Source: Massilia sp. WG5
GTDB taxonomy: Bacteria; Pseudomonadota; Gammaproteobacteria; Burkholderiales; Burkholderiaceae_D
Direction: 5' to 3'
DNA length: 64,000 nucleotides
Assembly (NCBI RefSeq): GCF_001412595.2
Contig: NZ_CP012640.2
Coordinates: 3,348,001 to 3,412,000 of the forward strand
Part shown: positions 39,527 to 49,226 of the stretch, piece by piece
Layout: every line of letters begins with the position of its first letter
How positions within the stretch are numbered: position 1 is the stretch's first letter
Notes under the pieces: model-generated
The model's database searches: none
Told to the model about the DNA's origin: nothing
What the model saw: the letters and a program-made list of their open reading frames with translations, nothing else
Position numbers and translations under genes: made by a program

Positions 39527-39828
39527 CGATGACTCCCTGTCGGCTGGCGGTGGATACGGTATCGCAGCAGTGTAGACAGCAAATGATAGAGTTGCAATAG
39601 TGCAACTTCAGTAACCGGCTGTACGAATCGACCGGTTTCGCGCCGGGCATGAAGGGGCGGACAGCACGCACTTCTCGTCCACCACCATAGCTTTTTCGTG
39701 GCGGCATTTTTATGCCAAGCCGTGATGGCTTGCTCTCGCTCAAGCTTTTGGTCGCGCCGCCCCAACTGAACTATTCTTTCCATCGCGTCCATGTAAGACT
39801 TTTGGCTCGATCACGCGAGGGGAATGCG
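39527..39828. promoter_or_regulatory. Intergenic region with palindromes upstream of two divergent genes
   Basis: No gene is seen in these 302 bases. AGTTGCA and TGCAACT (39590-39596 and 39601-39607) form a perfect inverted repeat around ATAG, and GATACGGTATC at 39553-39563 is a second short palindrome. Both lie within 85 bases of the start of the minus-strand hypothetical gene and could be regulator sites. The part nearer tssE is AT-richer and shows no recognisable box. Confidence 0.4.
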
Positions 39829-40338
39829 ATGAAGGGTTTCACGCCTGGCTTATTCGACCGTCTGCTCGGGACGCCGGTGCGCGGCGCGGCGGGCGGCGCG
39901 GCGGTGTCGCGGATCTCGGCCGAGGAGTTGAAGGATGCGGTCGCGCGCGACCTCGAGGCCCTGCTCAACACCCGCGCGGTGATCGACGAAGCGCTGCTCC
40001 AGGACTACCCGGAGTGCCGCAGCTCGATCCTCAACTACGGCCTGAGCGATTTCGCCGACCGCTCGCTGTCCAGCCCTTCCGACCGCGCCCACATCTGCGC
40101 CTGCCTGGAGAAGGTCATTACGCTCCACGAGCCGCGCCTGCGCAACGTCAAGGCGTCGCTCGAGATCAGGGAAGGTGCGGTGAACCGCCTGAACTTCTCG
40201 ATCACGGCGCTGCTGGTGGCCAGCAGTGCGCAGGAACCGGTCAACTTCGACGCCGTGCTGCAGCGCTCGACCCTCCAGTACAGCATCAGCAAAGGCGGAC
40301 GCCCGGCATCGGCGATCTCCACGCCGGCGGGAGCCTGA
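39829..40338 (+). CDS. tssE: Type VI secretion baseplate protein TssE (gp25-like), orphan
   Basis: A 169-residue protein. The gp25/lysozyme-like core is visible: residues 28-60 (ISAEELKDAVARDLEALLNTR), LNYGLSDFADRSLSS near residue 70, and HEPRLRNVKASLE, all typical of TssE, which with TssF, TssG and TssK builds the baseplate wedge. GAGGGGAATGCG precedes the ATG. A degraded tssF start follows directly, and no other type VI gene is in the window, so this is probably the surviving edge of a lost cluster. Confidence 0.82.
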   Translation: MKGFTPGLFDRLLGTPVRGAAGGAAVSRISAEELKDAVARDLEALLNTRAVIDEALLQDYPECRSSILNYGLSDFADRSLSSPSDRAHICACLEKVITLHEPRLRNVKASLEIREGAVNRLNFSITALLVASSAQEPVNFDAVLQRSTLQYSISKGGRPASAISTPAGA

Positions 40339-40339
40339 G

Positions 40340-40452
40340 GCGGAGCTGCTGCCGCCGTATGACGAGCGCGAGCTGGGCGACCTGCGCCGCACGCTGCGCG
40401 ATTTCGTCGACGCTGTCCGAAGATCACCGGCCGCCTGCTGATCAGCGGCCGT
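40340..40452 (+). pseudogene. tssF: Remnant of the tssF N terminus (frameshifted and truncated)
   Basis: From 40343 the frame reads ELLPPYDERELGDLRRTLRDFVDAV, resembling the TssF N terminus ELLPYYERELxxLRR. At about 40416 the frame must shift by one base, after which PKITGRLLISG is read (40417-40449), the usual continuation of TssF. Homology then stops at the 3' end of the MOSC gene. The normal protein is about 600 residues, so over 90% is lost. The junction marks a deletion. Confidence 0.7.
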
Positions 40453-40455
40453 GCG

Positions 40456-41142
40456 CTACCAACTGCACGCGCTGTGGGACGCCTCGTCGAACAGCCCTTC
40501 GCCCTGCCAGCAGCGCCGTCCCGCTGCCGCCTGTGCGGACAGCGCCTTGCCGGCCAGGCCCAGCTTCCCGAGCAGGCGCGGGAAGGCCCGGCAATAGGTG
40601 GACTGCACCCCGGCCAGGCGCGCCAGCTGGGCATAGGTGAGCACCATCCCGTCCGGTAGCTTGTGCAATACCTGCGTGACCCGCGCGCGCCAGTCCTCGT
40701 CCCAGGCGGGCAGCGGGCGCCCCAGGTCGAGGATGCGGTCGCCGGGACGGATCGTGCCGCCGGCCAGCACCCGCGCCAGCACGCCGCGGCGCCAGCCGAT
40801 CCGGCCCGACAGCCCGGCCTGGGAAGCGTCCAGATAGCCGCAGGCTTCGCACTGGAACATCAGGCGCAGCAGGACGTCCGTGCCGATCCGCAGCACGGTG
40901 CCGGACGCCAGCGCTGCGGTCTCGAAGTCGACCAGCAGGTTTTCGCCCAGCGCGTAAGCCGGCAGTGTGAAGTCGGCATAGACGGCGGCGCTGGCCAGCA
41001 GCACCTGGCGCGGCGACAGGGGATCGGCGTGCCGGTCGCCATCCAGGCCGAGGCCGGCGAGCGCGAGTACACCCTCCGCCGCCATCGGCGTGCGCGCGCC
41101 GGGCGGACGGGTCGCCAGCGCCTCGACATATCCAATCTCCAT
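40456..41142 (-). CDS. MOSC-domain protein fused to an alkyltransferase-like DNA-binding domain
   Basis: A 228-residue protein. Residues 1-145 are a MOSC domain with the conserved MFQCEACGYLDA (C98, C101) and RRGVLARVLAGGTIRPGD, a fold used for sulfur or molybdenum-cofactor chemistry. Residues 150-195 (WRARVTQVLHKLPDGMVLTYAQLARLAGVQ) resemble the helix-turn-helix part of O6-alkylguanine transferases and alkyltransferase-like proteins, without the PCHR reactive cysteine site. The function of the pairing is unknown. It is convergent with the tssE/tssF remnant. Confidence 0.7.
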   Translation of the reverse strand: MEIGYVEALATRPPGARTPMAAEGVLALAGLGLDGDRHADPLSPRQVLLASAAVYADFTLPAYALGENLLVDFETAALASGTVLRIGTDVLLRLMFQCEACGYLDASQAGLSGRIGWRRGVLARVLAGGTIRPGDRILDLGRPLPAWDEDWRARVTQVLHKLPDGMVLTYAQLARLAGVQSTYCRAFPRLLGKLGLAGKALSAQAAAGRRCWQGEGLFDEASHSACSW

Positions 41143-41284
41143 GCGTAACAGGATACTCCCCTTGAGTTTGCTTGCGCCATGCCAGCGACATGGATAACAG
41201 ACGAGCTAGTCTGATCGGGTATGCCCGGTGAGTCCGCATCTTTCCCGGATGCACGCCGAGCATCCTTCATTCGGAGAGCACGTC

Positions 41285-42985
41285 ATGATTCGACCAGCAC
41301 ACCATGCGTTCAGTCCGTCCCGCAGAACCGTCCTCAAGACCACCAGCCTTGCCTTGGCCGGCGGCCTGCTGCCGCTCGCTTCCCCGTTCGCGCAGGGCGC
41401 CGCCAGGCCCGCGCGCTACCGCCGCTACAATGCCTCCGGTTCGAAAACGGGGGCGCGGATGCTGCAGAGCTATGCCAAGGCAGTACGCGCCATGCTGGCG
41501 CTGCCGCCCGAGGATCCGCGCAACTGGTACCGGCACGCGATGGTGCATACGCTCGACTGCCCGCACGGGAACTGGTGGCTGCTGCCCTGGCACCGCGGCT
41601 ACCTGGGCTGGTTCGAGCAGATCTGCCGCGAACTGAGCGGCGACCCGCAGTTCGCGCTCCCCTACTGGGACTGGACCGCCGAGCAGAAGGTCCCCAGCGG
41701 CATGTTCGATGACGTCCTCGACCCGACGAATGCCGCCTACATCCCGAACGCCCAGGAATTCGAACAGCGCCTCAAGGCGGCGCTCGCAAACACGGACTAC
41801 TGGACCTCGCCGGGCGGCATGTTCGACCGCAATACCCGGTACGGGCAACTGCTGATCCGCAAATTCCGCTTCGCCGACGACATCATGTTCGACATCGTCG
41901 GCGATCCTTCCGGCCCGCTGTTCTACGACCAGGCGCATGCGCGCGGCATCCGGCGCGACGCCCCGCAGCTGTCGGCCGCCACCATCGATGCGGTGTCGAC
42001 GGCCACGATCCAGGCCGCCCTGGCCGCGCCCGACTTCCCCACCTTCGGCAGCCTGAAGAGCGCAAATCACCACACCATGGCCGGCTTCAGCGTCATCGAG
42101 GGCCGGCCGCACAATTCGATCCATCGCTGCGTCGGTTCGCGCGACTGCAACTTCATGGACGCCCAAGGCTTCATGACCAACTTCCTGTCGCCGGTCGACC
42201 CGATCTTCTTCCTGCACCATGCCAACCTGGACCGCTTGTGGGACGTCTGGACCCGCAAGCAGCAGCTGCTTGGCCTGCCGGTCCTGCCCAGCGGCGTCGA
42301 ACTGCGCACCGAGCTGCCCGACGACCAGAAATCCGCGGAAGAGAAGAACACCGACTATTACCGCTGGGCGCGCGAACCGGTCCTGTTCTTCGTCGACAGC
42401 CAGGGCAGGCCGGTCAGCAAGACCCGGGCCGAGGACTATACCTGGATGAGCGCCTTCGACTACGACTACGAACCCGGCAGCGGCGAAGAGGTCGTGCGCT
42501 GGGCCGGCAGCCAGCCACGGCCCAGGCTGGCGGCGCGGCGGGTCTACACCGGCACGGTGCAGAGCCGGATGGTAAGCGGCACGAAACCGGCCAGTGCGAC
42601 GGTCCAGCTGCCATCCAGCGCGGTCGCGCAGGCCGGCACGATGGGCTCGACCCTGGTGGCCAACGTCACCCTGAATTTTTCGGAGATGGTCCACGATGCC
42701 TTCGTGGTCATCCTCAACGGGCCGGACGATCCTTCATCGGTCGAACCGGGCAGTCCGTTCTACTTGGCGACGATCACCATGATCGGCGGCCACGGCAGCT
42801 GCGGCGCGTTGTCGTATGCGCTGCCGCTCGGCGACAAGCTGGGCCAGGCAGGCGCGGCCCAGGCGCTGGCGGCGGACGGTTCGCTGCGGCTGCGCGTGGT
42901 GCCGATGCACGCCATGATGGGCCACCATGGGATGGGGGGTGAGAATGCGGTGGAGCTGCTGGCGGTGAATGTGGAGACGTACTAA
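41285..42985 (+). CDS. Tyrosinase-family copper oxidase with Tat signal
   Basis: A 566-residue protein. A twin-arginine signal (SRRTVLKTTSLALAGG, residues 12-27) sends the folded enzyme to the periplasm. The CuA site is HAMVHTLDCPHGNWWLLPWHRGYL (H84, H88, H94, H103) and the CuB site is HNSIH plus DPIFFLHHANLDRLW near residue 310. These bind two coppers that oxidise phenols to quinones. A beta-rich C-terminal region of about 190 residues may cap the active site or be removed. GGAGAGCACGTC precedes the ATG. No caddie protein gene is visible. Confidence 0.88.
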   Translation: MIRPAHHAFSPSRRTVLKTTSLALAGGLLPLASPFAQGAARPARYRRYNASGSKTGARMLQSYAKAVRAMLALPPEDPRNWYRHAMVHTLDCPHGNWWLLPWHRGYLGWFEQICRELSGDPQFALPYWDWTAEQKVPSGMFDDVLDPTNAAYIPNAQEFEQRLKAALANTDYWTSPGGMFDRNTRYGQLLIRKFRFADDIMFDIVGDPSGPLFYDQAHARGIRRDAPQLSAATIDAVSTATIQAALAAPDFPTFGSLKSANHHTMAGFSVIEGRPHNSIHRCVGSRDCNFMDAQGFMTNFLSPVDPIFFLHHANLDRLWDVWTRKQQLLGLPVLPSGVELRTELPDDQKSAEEKNTDYYRWAREPVLFFVDSQGRPVSKTRAEDYTWMSAFDYDYEPGSGEEVVRWAGSQPRPRLAARRVYTGTVQSRMVSGTKPASATVQLPSSAVAQAGTMGSTLVANVTLNFSEMVHDAFVVILNGPDDPSSVEPGSPFYLATITMIGGHGSCGALSYALPLGDKLGQAGAAQALAADGSLRLRVVPMHAMMGHHGMGGENAVELLAVNVETY

Positions 42986-42988
42986 AAA

Positions 42989-43016
42989 CGTCGTCCCCGC
43001 GGAGGCGGGGACGACG
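42989..43016. repeat. REP-like palindrome (perfect)
   Basis: CGTCGTCCCCGC and GCGGGGACGACG form a perfect 12-pair stem over GGAG. It lies between the converging tyrosinase and isocitrate dehydrogenase genes and may terminate both. Confidence 0.85.
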
Positions 43017-43032
43017 GGTTGGTGCGACTGAA

Positions 43033-45264
<2,232 letters not shown>

Positions 45265-45658
45265 ACGCTTTTTCCTCGGTGTTCGCGAAGGTAAGGGGAA
45301 CTAATACTAAAAAGACATCTTCTGTCTGGGCTCGCGGATCACGCACGCCGTAAGGCGATGATCCTAACCGATCTAACCCGGCGCGAGGCGCTTTTCACCG
45401 CTTGCTGCTATTTGCTGCGCGGCTAAGTCTTATATAAGACAGAAGACAAGCGCCATATTATGCACCGCTTTTGTGCCGCTTACCATCTTTTCGAGCGCCA
45501 CCGGCTCGTGCCTGTCGCACCGGATCGGCAGGGCGGCGCTTCAGGCCCCTGTCTTCATCCCGCATCGTGACATTTCGATAGCTTTCAGGGTGACCGCTCC
45601 AGTTACCATCCGTGTCGAACGCCACAAAACCAACAGTTCGATCCAACTGAGAGAAAAC
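45265..45658. promoter_or_regulatory. 394-bp intergenic region with a perfect 14-bp palindrome
   Basis: No gene is visible. GTCTTATATAAGAC at 45427-45440 is a perfect palindrome in an AT-rich stretch, about 163 bp before the icd start and 219 bp before the plus-strand lipoprotein. AGAC-ATCTTCT-GTCT at 45314-45328 is a second, shorter inverted repeat near icd. The region to 45658 contains no clear terminator. A GntR or similar dimeric regulator is the natural reader of the palindrome. Confidence 0.5.
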
Positions 45659-46672
45659 ATGAAAAATCGTACGTTCTTCCTTGCCATCGCCTCGACGCTG
45701 GCCCTGGGCGCCTGCGGCGGCGGCGGCGGCAGCTCGGGCTCGACTGGCGGTTCCATGCCGGTGCAGACCTCGGCGCTGACGCCGATCACGGCGGCCAGCT
45801 CGACACAGACGGCGGCCACCGGCTACACGGCCGCCGCCCTGATCGACAACTCCTCGTCCTCGATCACCGATGTCCTGACCGGCGTGAGCATCGGCGGCCC
45901 CGGCATCAGCGCCGTGTCGCCGGTCATCAAGCTGGCGAAGCGCGTCGTCGGCCGGAGCGGTGCGCAACTGCTGACCGGCGTGACGATGTCCGAAAACTGC
46001 TCGGGCGGCGGCGCCGTCACGATCGACGCCAACCTGCGCAACGCGCAAACCTTCAGCAACGGCGATACCCTGACGCTGACCGCCAAAAACTGCGTCGAGG
46101 ACGGCAACAACCTGAACGGCAACCTGACGATCACCCTGTCCGACGTCAGCGGCGACCTCGTCAACACCCCGGTCGGCACGGTGACGATGGACACCCGGTT
46201 CACCGGCTTCAGCATCGCCAGCGGCAGCGACACCGCCACCATCAACGGCGACATGAAGATCGCCTTCCGATCGGCGAGCGCGACCAGCAGTTCGCTCGCC
46301 ATATCCGGCAAGTCGCTGCAGACCACCGAGCAGAAGACCGGCGCCGCCGTGGCCAACCTGACCCTCAGCGACTATTCCCTGACCGGCAACACCGACGGGA
46401 CCACCACGACCAGCTCGGCCAGCCTCTCGCTGTCGGGCAATGCGAACGGCCTCGGCCAGTTTGCCTACACGGTGAAAAACATCCAGCCTTTCGTGAGCGT
46501 CGGCACGGCCATGCCGGGTTCGGGTTCGCTGATCATCAACGGCGCCGCTTCCTCGGTCACGGTCACCGCGCTGAGCGCCAGCAGCGTGCGCCTGGACTAC
46601 AGCGCGAAGGGTGATGGCGCGATCACGCAAACCACGACGCTGGGCTGGAGCGAACTCCTCGCATCGATCTGA
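45659..46672 (+). CDS. Putative lipoprotein, Ser/Thr/Gly-rich
   Basis: A 337-residue protein with a lipobox (LALGAC, Cys about residue 18) and a glycine/serine linker. The mature part is long, rich in Ser, Thr, Asn and Gly, and alternates hydrophobic residues (TFSNGDTLTLTAKNC, NGNLTITLSDVSG), suggesting a beta-helix or beta-sandwich. Two cysteines, in SENCSGG and AKNCVED, may form a disulfide. Function unknown. It lies three bases before a probable outer-membrane barrel gene, so the two are probably partners. Confidence 0.62.
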   Translation: MKNRTFFLAIASTLALGACGGGGGSSGSTGGSMPVQTSALTPITAASSTQTAATGYTAAALIDNSSSSITDVLTGVSIGGPGISAVSPVIKLAKRVVGRSGAQLLTGVTMSENCSGGGAVTIDANLRNAQTFSNGDTLTLTAKNCVEDGNNLNGNLTITLSDVSGDLVNTPVGTVTMDTRFTGFSIASGSDTATINGDMKIAFRSASATSSSLAISGKSLQTTEQKTGAAVANLTLSDYSLTGNTDGTTTTSSASLSLSGNANGLGQFAYTVKNIQPFVSVGTAMPGSGSLIINGAASSVTVTALSASSVRLDYSAKGDGAITQTTTLGWSELLASI

Positions 46673-46675
46673 TTC

Positions 46676-47458
46676 ATGCAATCGCTCCAGCGCGCCGCCT
46701 GCATGGCGGCGCTGAGCGCCTTGTCCTGCGCGCCCGCCAGCGCGCAATGGCAGGGCAGCGTCGGCATCGGCGCCCGCAGCGCCACCCATACCGAATACGG
46801 CCTGGCCGGCCGCCAGCTGGTCCGCGAAAACGGCTGGCTGCCCGGCGCCAGCCTGGACGCCGGCTACCGGCGCGGCAGCCTGACCTGGTTCGGCGGCGCG
46901 GACTGGTACCAGGGCGGCATCGATTACCGCGGCCGCACCCAGGCCGGCAGCGCCGCCCAGTCGTCGACCTCGACCAGGCTGGCGTCGGCGCGCCTGGGCG
47001 CAGCGGCTGACTGGCGAAGCCATGCCATCCTGGCCGCGCTCGAGATCGACCACTGGAAACGCGACATCCACGGCACCGCGGCCGCCGCCGGACTGCAGGA
47101 ACGCTACCGGTCCTGGCGCCTGCTGCTCGGCGCCGGCACGACCTGGCACCAGGCCGCCGGCGCGGTCTCGCTCGACGCCGCCGCGGTCCTGGCGGCGCCG
47201 GAGCACATGCGCATCGGCTTTTCAGGCCTGTTCGATCCGGTCTCGCTCGACACGCGCCGCGGGCACGGCCTGCGGCTCGGGGCCGCCATCCGCCCCGCCT
47301 GGCGCCCTGCCCTGCAATTGCGCGGCCGCTTCGACTGGCTGGCCGTGCCGCGCAGCGGCGACGCGGTCCTGAACGCGAACGGCGCCTTTCGCGGCACGGT
47401 CACGCAAGCGGAACATGTGCGCAGGGCGCTGACGCTGGAGCTGGCGACGGTGTTCTAG
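46676..47458 (+). CDS. Putative outer-membrane beta-barrel protein
   Basis: A 260-residue protein with a signal peptide (cleavage after ASAQ, about residue 24) and alternating aromatic/hydrophobic strands (SLTWFGGADWYQGGIDYRGRTQ). It ends LTLELATVF, where the terminal phenylalanine is the outer-membrane insertion signal. About eight to ten strands are likely. No known family is recognised. It starts three bases after the lipoprotein gene stop and is certainly co-transcribed with it. Confidence 0.62.
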   Translation: MQSLQRAACMAALSALSCAPASAQWQGSVGIGARSATHTEYGLAGRQLVRENGWLPGASLDAGYRRGSLTWFGGADWYQGGIDYRGRTQAGSAAQSSTSTRLASARLGAAADWRSHAILAALEIDHWKRDIHGTAAAAGLQERYRSWRLLLGAGTTWHQAAGAVSLDAAAVLAAPEHMRIGFSGLFDPVSLDTRRGHGLRLGAAIRPAWRPALQLRGRFDWLAVPRSGDAVLNANGAFRGTVTQAEHVRRALTLELATVF

Positions 47459-47527
47459 CCGGGGCCGCGCACTTTCCGCCCGTTCGCAAGTCCAAACCGG
47501 ATGATGCTCGTGCGAACGGAGGAGCCG

Positions 47528-48001
47528 ATGAAACTGATCGCCTCGGCGCTGCTGTCCGGCTGCGCCATCGTCGCCGGCTGCACCTCGCCCGCCGGCGCGC
47601 CGCAGGGCGCGCCCACGGCCTGCAAGAGCAGCAATGAGCAGGAAATCGCCGCCCTGTTCGAGCGCTGGAACCAGGCCCTGCAGACCGGCGACCCGCACCA
47701 GGTGGTCGCCAACTATGCGGAGCGGTCGATCCTGCTGCCGACCGTGTCCAACAAGCCGCGCCTGACGCCGGCGGAAAAAGAGGATTACTTCCAGCATTTC
47801 ATGGAACAGCGGCCCGCCGGGAGGATCGACCTGCGCTTCATCGAGCTCGGCTGCAATGCGGCGGTCGATGCGGGCCTGTACACCTTTACCTACGCCAAGA
47901 CAGGCGACGTGGTGCATGCCCGCTACACGTTTACCTATCGCTGGGATGGATCGCGGTGGCTGATCACGAGCCACCATTCGTCGGCGATGCCGGAGCAGTG
48001 A
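47528..48001 (+). CDS. SgcJ/DUF4440-like (CaMKII-association-domain fold) lipoprotein, copy 1
   Basis: A 157-residue lipoprotein (lipobox IVAGC, Cys about residue 18). The NTF2-like domain has EIAALFERWNQALQTGD, then VVANYAERSILLPTVSNKPRL and the YTFTYRWDGSRWLITSHHSS ending, which resemble SgcJ/EcaC and calcium/calmodulin kinase association domains. The family binds small ligands or oligomerises. A paralogue with the same architecture is at 54158-54637. Its 3' end overlaps the convergent histidine kinase gene by 38 bp. The start has GGAGGAGCCG upstream. Confidence 0.75.
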   Translation: MKLIASALLSGCAIVAGCTSPAGAPQGAPTACKSSNEQEIAALFERWNQALQTGDPHQVVANYAERSILLPTVSNKPRLTPAEKEDYFQHFMEQRPAGRIDLRFIELGCNAAVDAGLYTFTYAKTGDVVHARYTFTYRWDGSRWLITSHHSSAMPEQ

Positions 48002-49226
48002 GGGCAGGGAGCCGGATGGCGAAGGTGGCGCCCTGGCCGCGGCCGGCGCTGCTGACGCTGAGCGTGCCCTCGTGCAGCTCGACGATGCGGCGCGCGATGT
48101 ACAGGCCCAGCCCGAGTCCGTTGGCGTTGTCCTGCTGCTGCAGCCGGAAGGCGCCGAACACGTGCGGCAGGTCTTCCGCTTCGATGCCCTGGCCCGAATC
48201 GATGATGTCGATTTCGACCATGCCGCCGGCTTGCCGGATCTCGATGCGGATGATGCCGCCCACCGGCGTGAATTTCACGGCATTGAACAGCAGGTTCCAG
48301 ATCACCTGCTGCAGGCGCCGGCCGTCCGCCTCGAAGCGGATATGGTCGCCGTAATCGCCAGGTGTCACCCGCACCAGGATGTCCTTGGCGTGCGCATGGG
48401 TTTCCACCGTCGAGATGGCGTCGCGCAGCACCTGGCCCAGCACGACCGGCGCGCGCGTGATCGACATCTGCCCGGTCAGCGTGCGCGCGGCGTCGATCAG
48501 GTCTTCGACCATCGCCACTTCCTGGCGCACGTGCAGGCGCATCGATTCGAGCCCGCTGACCGCTTTCGGCGGCAGCTCCGGCATCGTGCGCAACAGCAGG
48601 TCGATGCGCATCGAGATGGCCGACAGCGGCGTGCGCATCTCGTGCGAGACCGTCGCCAGGAACAGTTCGCGGGTGCGGTTCACGCGCGTCAGGTCGTCGA
48701 TGGTTTCGCGCTGGCGGTCGAGCGTGCCCGAGAGCGTCTTCAGCAGGGCCGCATAGGTGCTCATGCGCTGGTCGGACACCGGCGCATCGAGGCGCGCCTC
48801 GTTCCACAGCAGATGGCCGGGCAGCCCGATCTGCTTGGCGATACGCTCGCAGGCGAGCGGCGAGCTGAAGTCGGCGAAACGCCAGCCGAACACCAGCACG
48901 CCGTAGACCTGGCCGCGCAACAGCAGCGGCTGGGTGCACACGCGGAAGCCTTCCTCGAACTGGCCCGCGACCGAACTTCCCTGCGCACACGCGGCCTGCA
49001 CCAGCGTCCGCTCGAAGGCGGTGCCGGGGCCGTCCTCGGCCCACAGGGTCGACTGCTCGGCCAGCAGCTTCGCCATGCGCGAGCCGGTCAGCGGGCCGAT
49101 GTGGCGCACGCCGGCCGCGTCATAGACCGACGTGACGAGGCCCGTCGCTTCCGTGAACTGCCGTAGCGGCGTCTGCCAGTCATCCCAGTCGACCGGCGGC
49201 TTGTCTGGCAGTTCGGCTGTGATCAC
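47964..49226 (-). CDS. Sensor histidine kinase, last gene of the KaiC operon
   Basis: A 420-residue protein without transmembrane segments, so cytosolic. Residues 15-140 form a PocR/GAF-like sensory region (FTEATGLVTSVYDAAGVRHIG, VYGVLVFGWRF). A coiled linker leads to the HisKA box FLATVSHEMRTPLSAI (H195). The ATP-binding domain has NLLFNAVKFTP, DSGQGIEAEDLPHVF and GLGLGLYIARRIVELHEG. It overlaps the KaiC-like gene by 4 bp (49223-49226), so translation is coupled. It has no receiver domain of its own. Confidence 0.85.
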   Translation of the reverse strand: MITAELPDKPPVDWDDWQTPLRQFTEATGLVTSVYDAAGVRHIGPLTGSRMAKLLAEQSTLWAEDGPGTAFERTLVQAACAQGSSVAGQFEEGFRVCTQPLLLRGQVYGVLVFGWRFADFSSPLACERIAKQIGLPGHLLWNEARLDAPVSDQRMSTYAALLKTLSGTLDRQRETIDDLTRVNRTRELFLATVSHEMRTPLSAISMRIDLLLRTMPELPPKAVSGLESMRLHVRQEVAMVEDLIDAARTLTGQMSITRAPVVLGQVLRDAISTVETHAHAKDILVRVTPGDYGDHIRFEADGRRLQQVIWNLLFNAVKFTPVGGIIRIEIRQAGGMVEIDIIDSGQGIEAEDLPHVFGAFRLQQQDNANGLGLGLYIARRIVELHEGTLSVSSAGRGQGATFAIRLPALTAPASPTNGGS

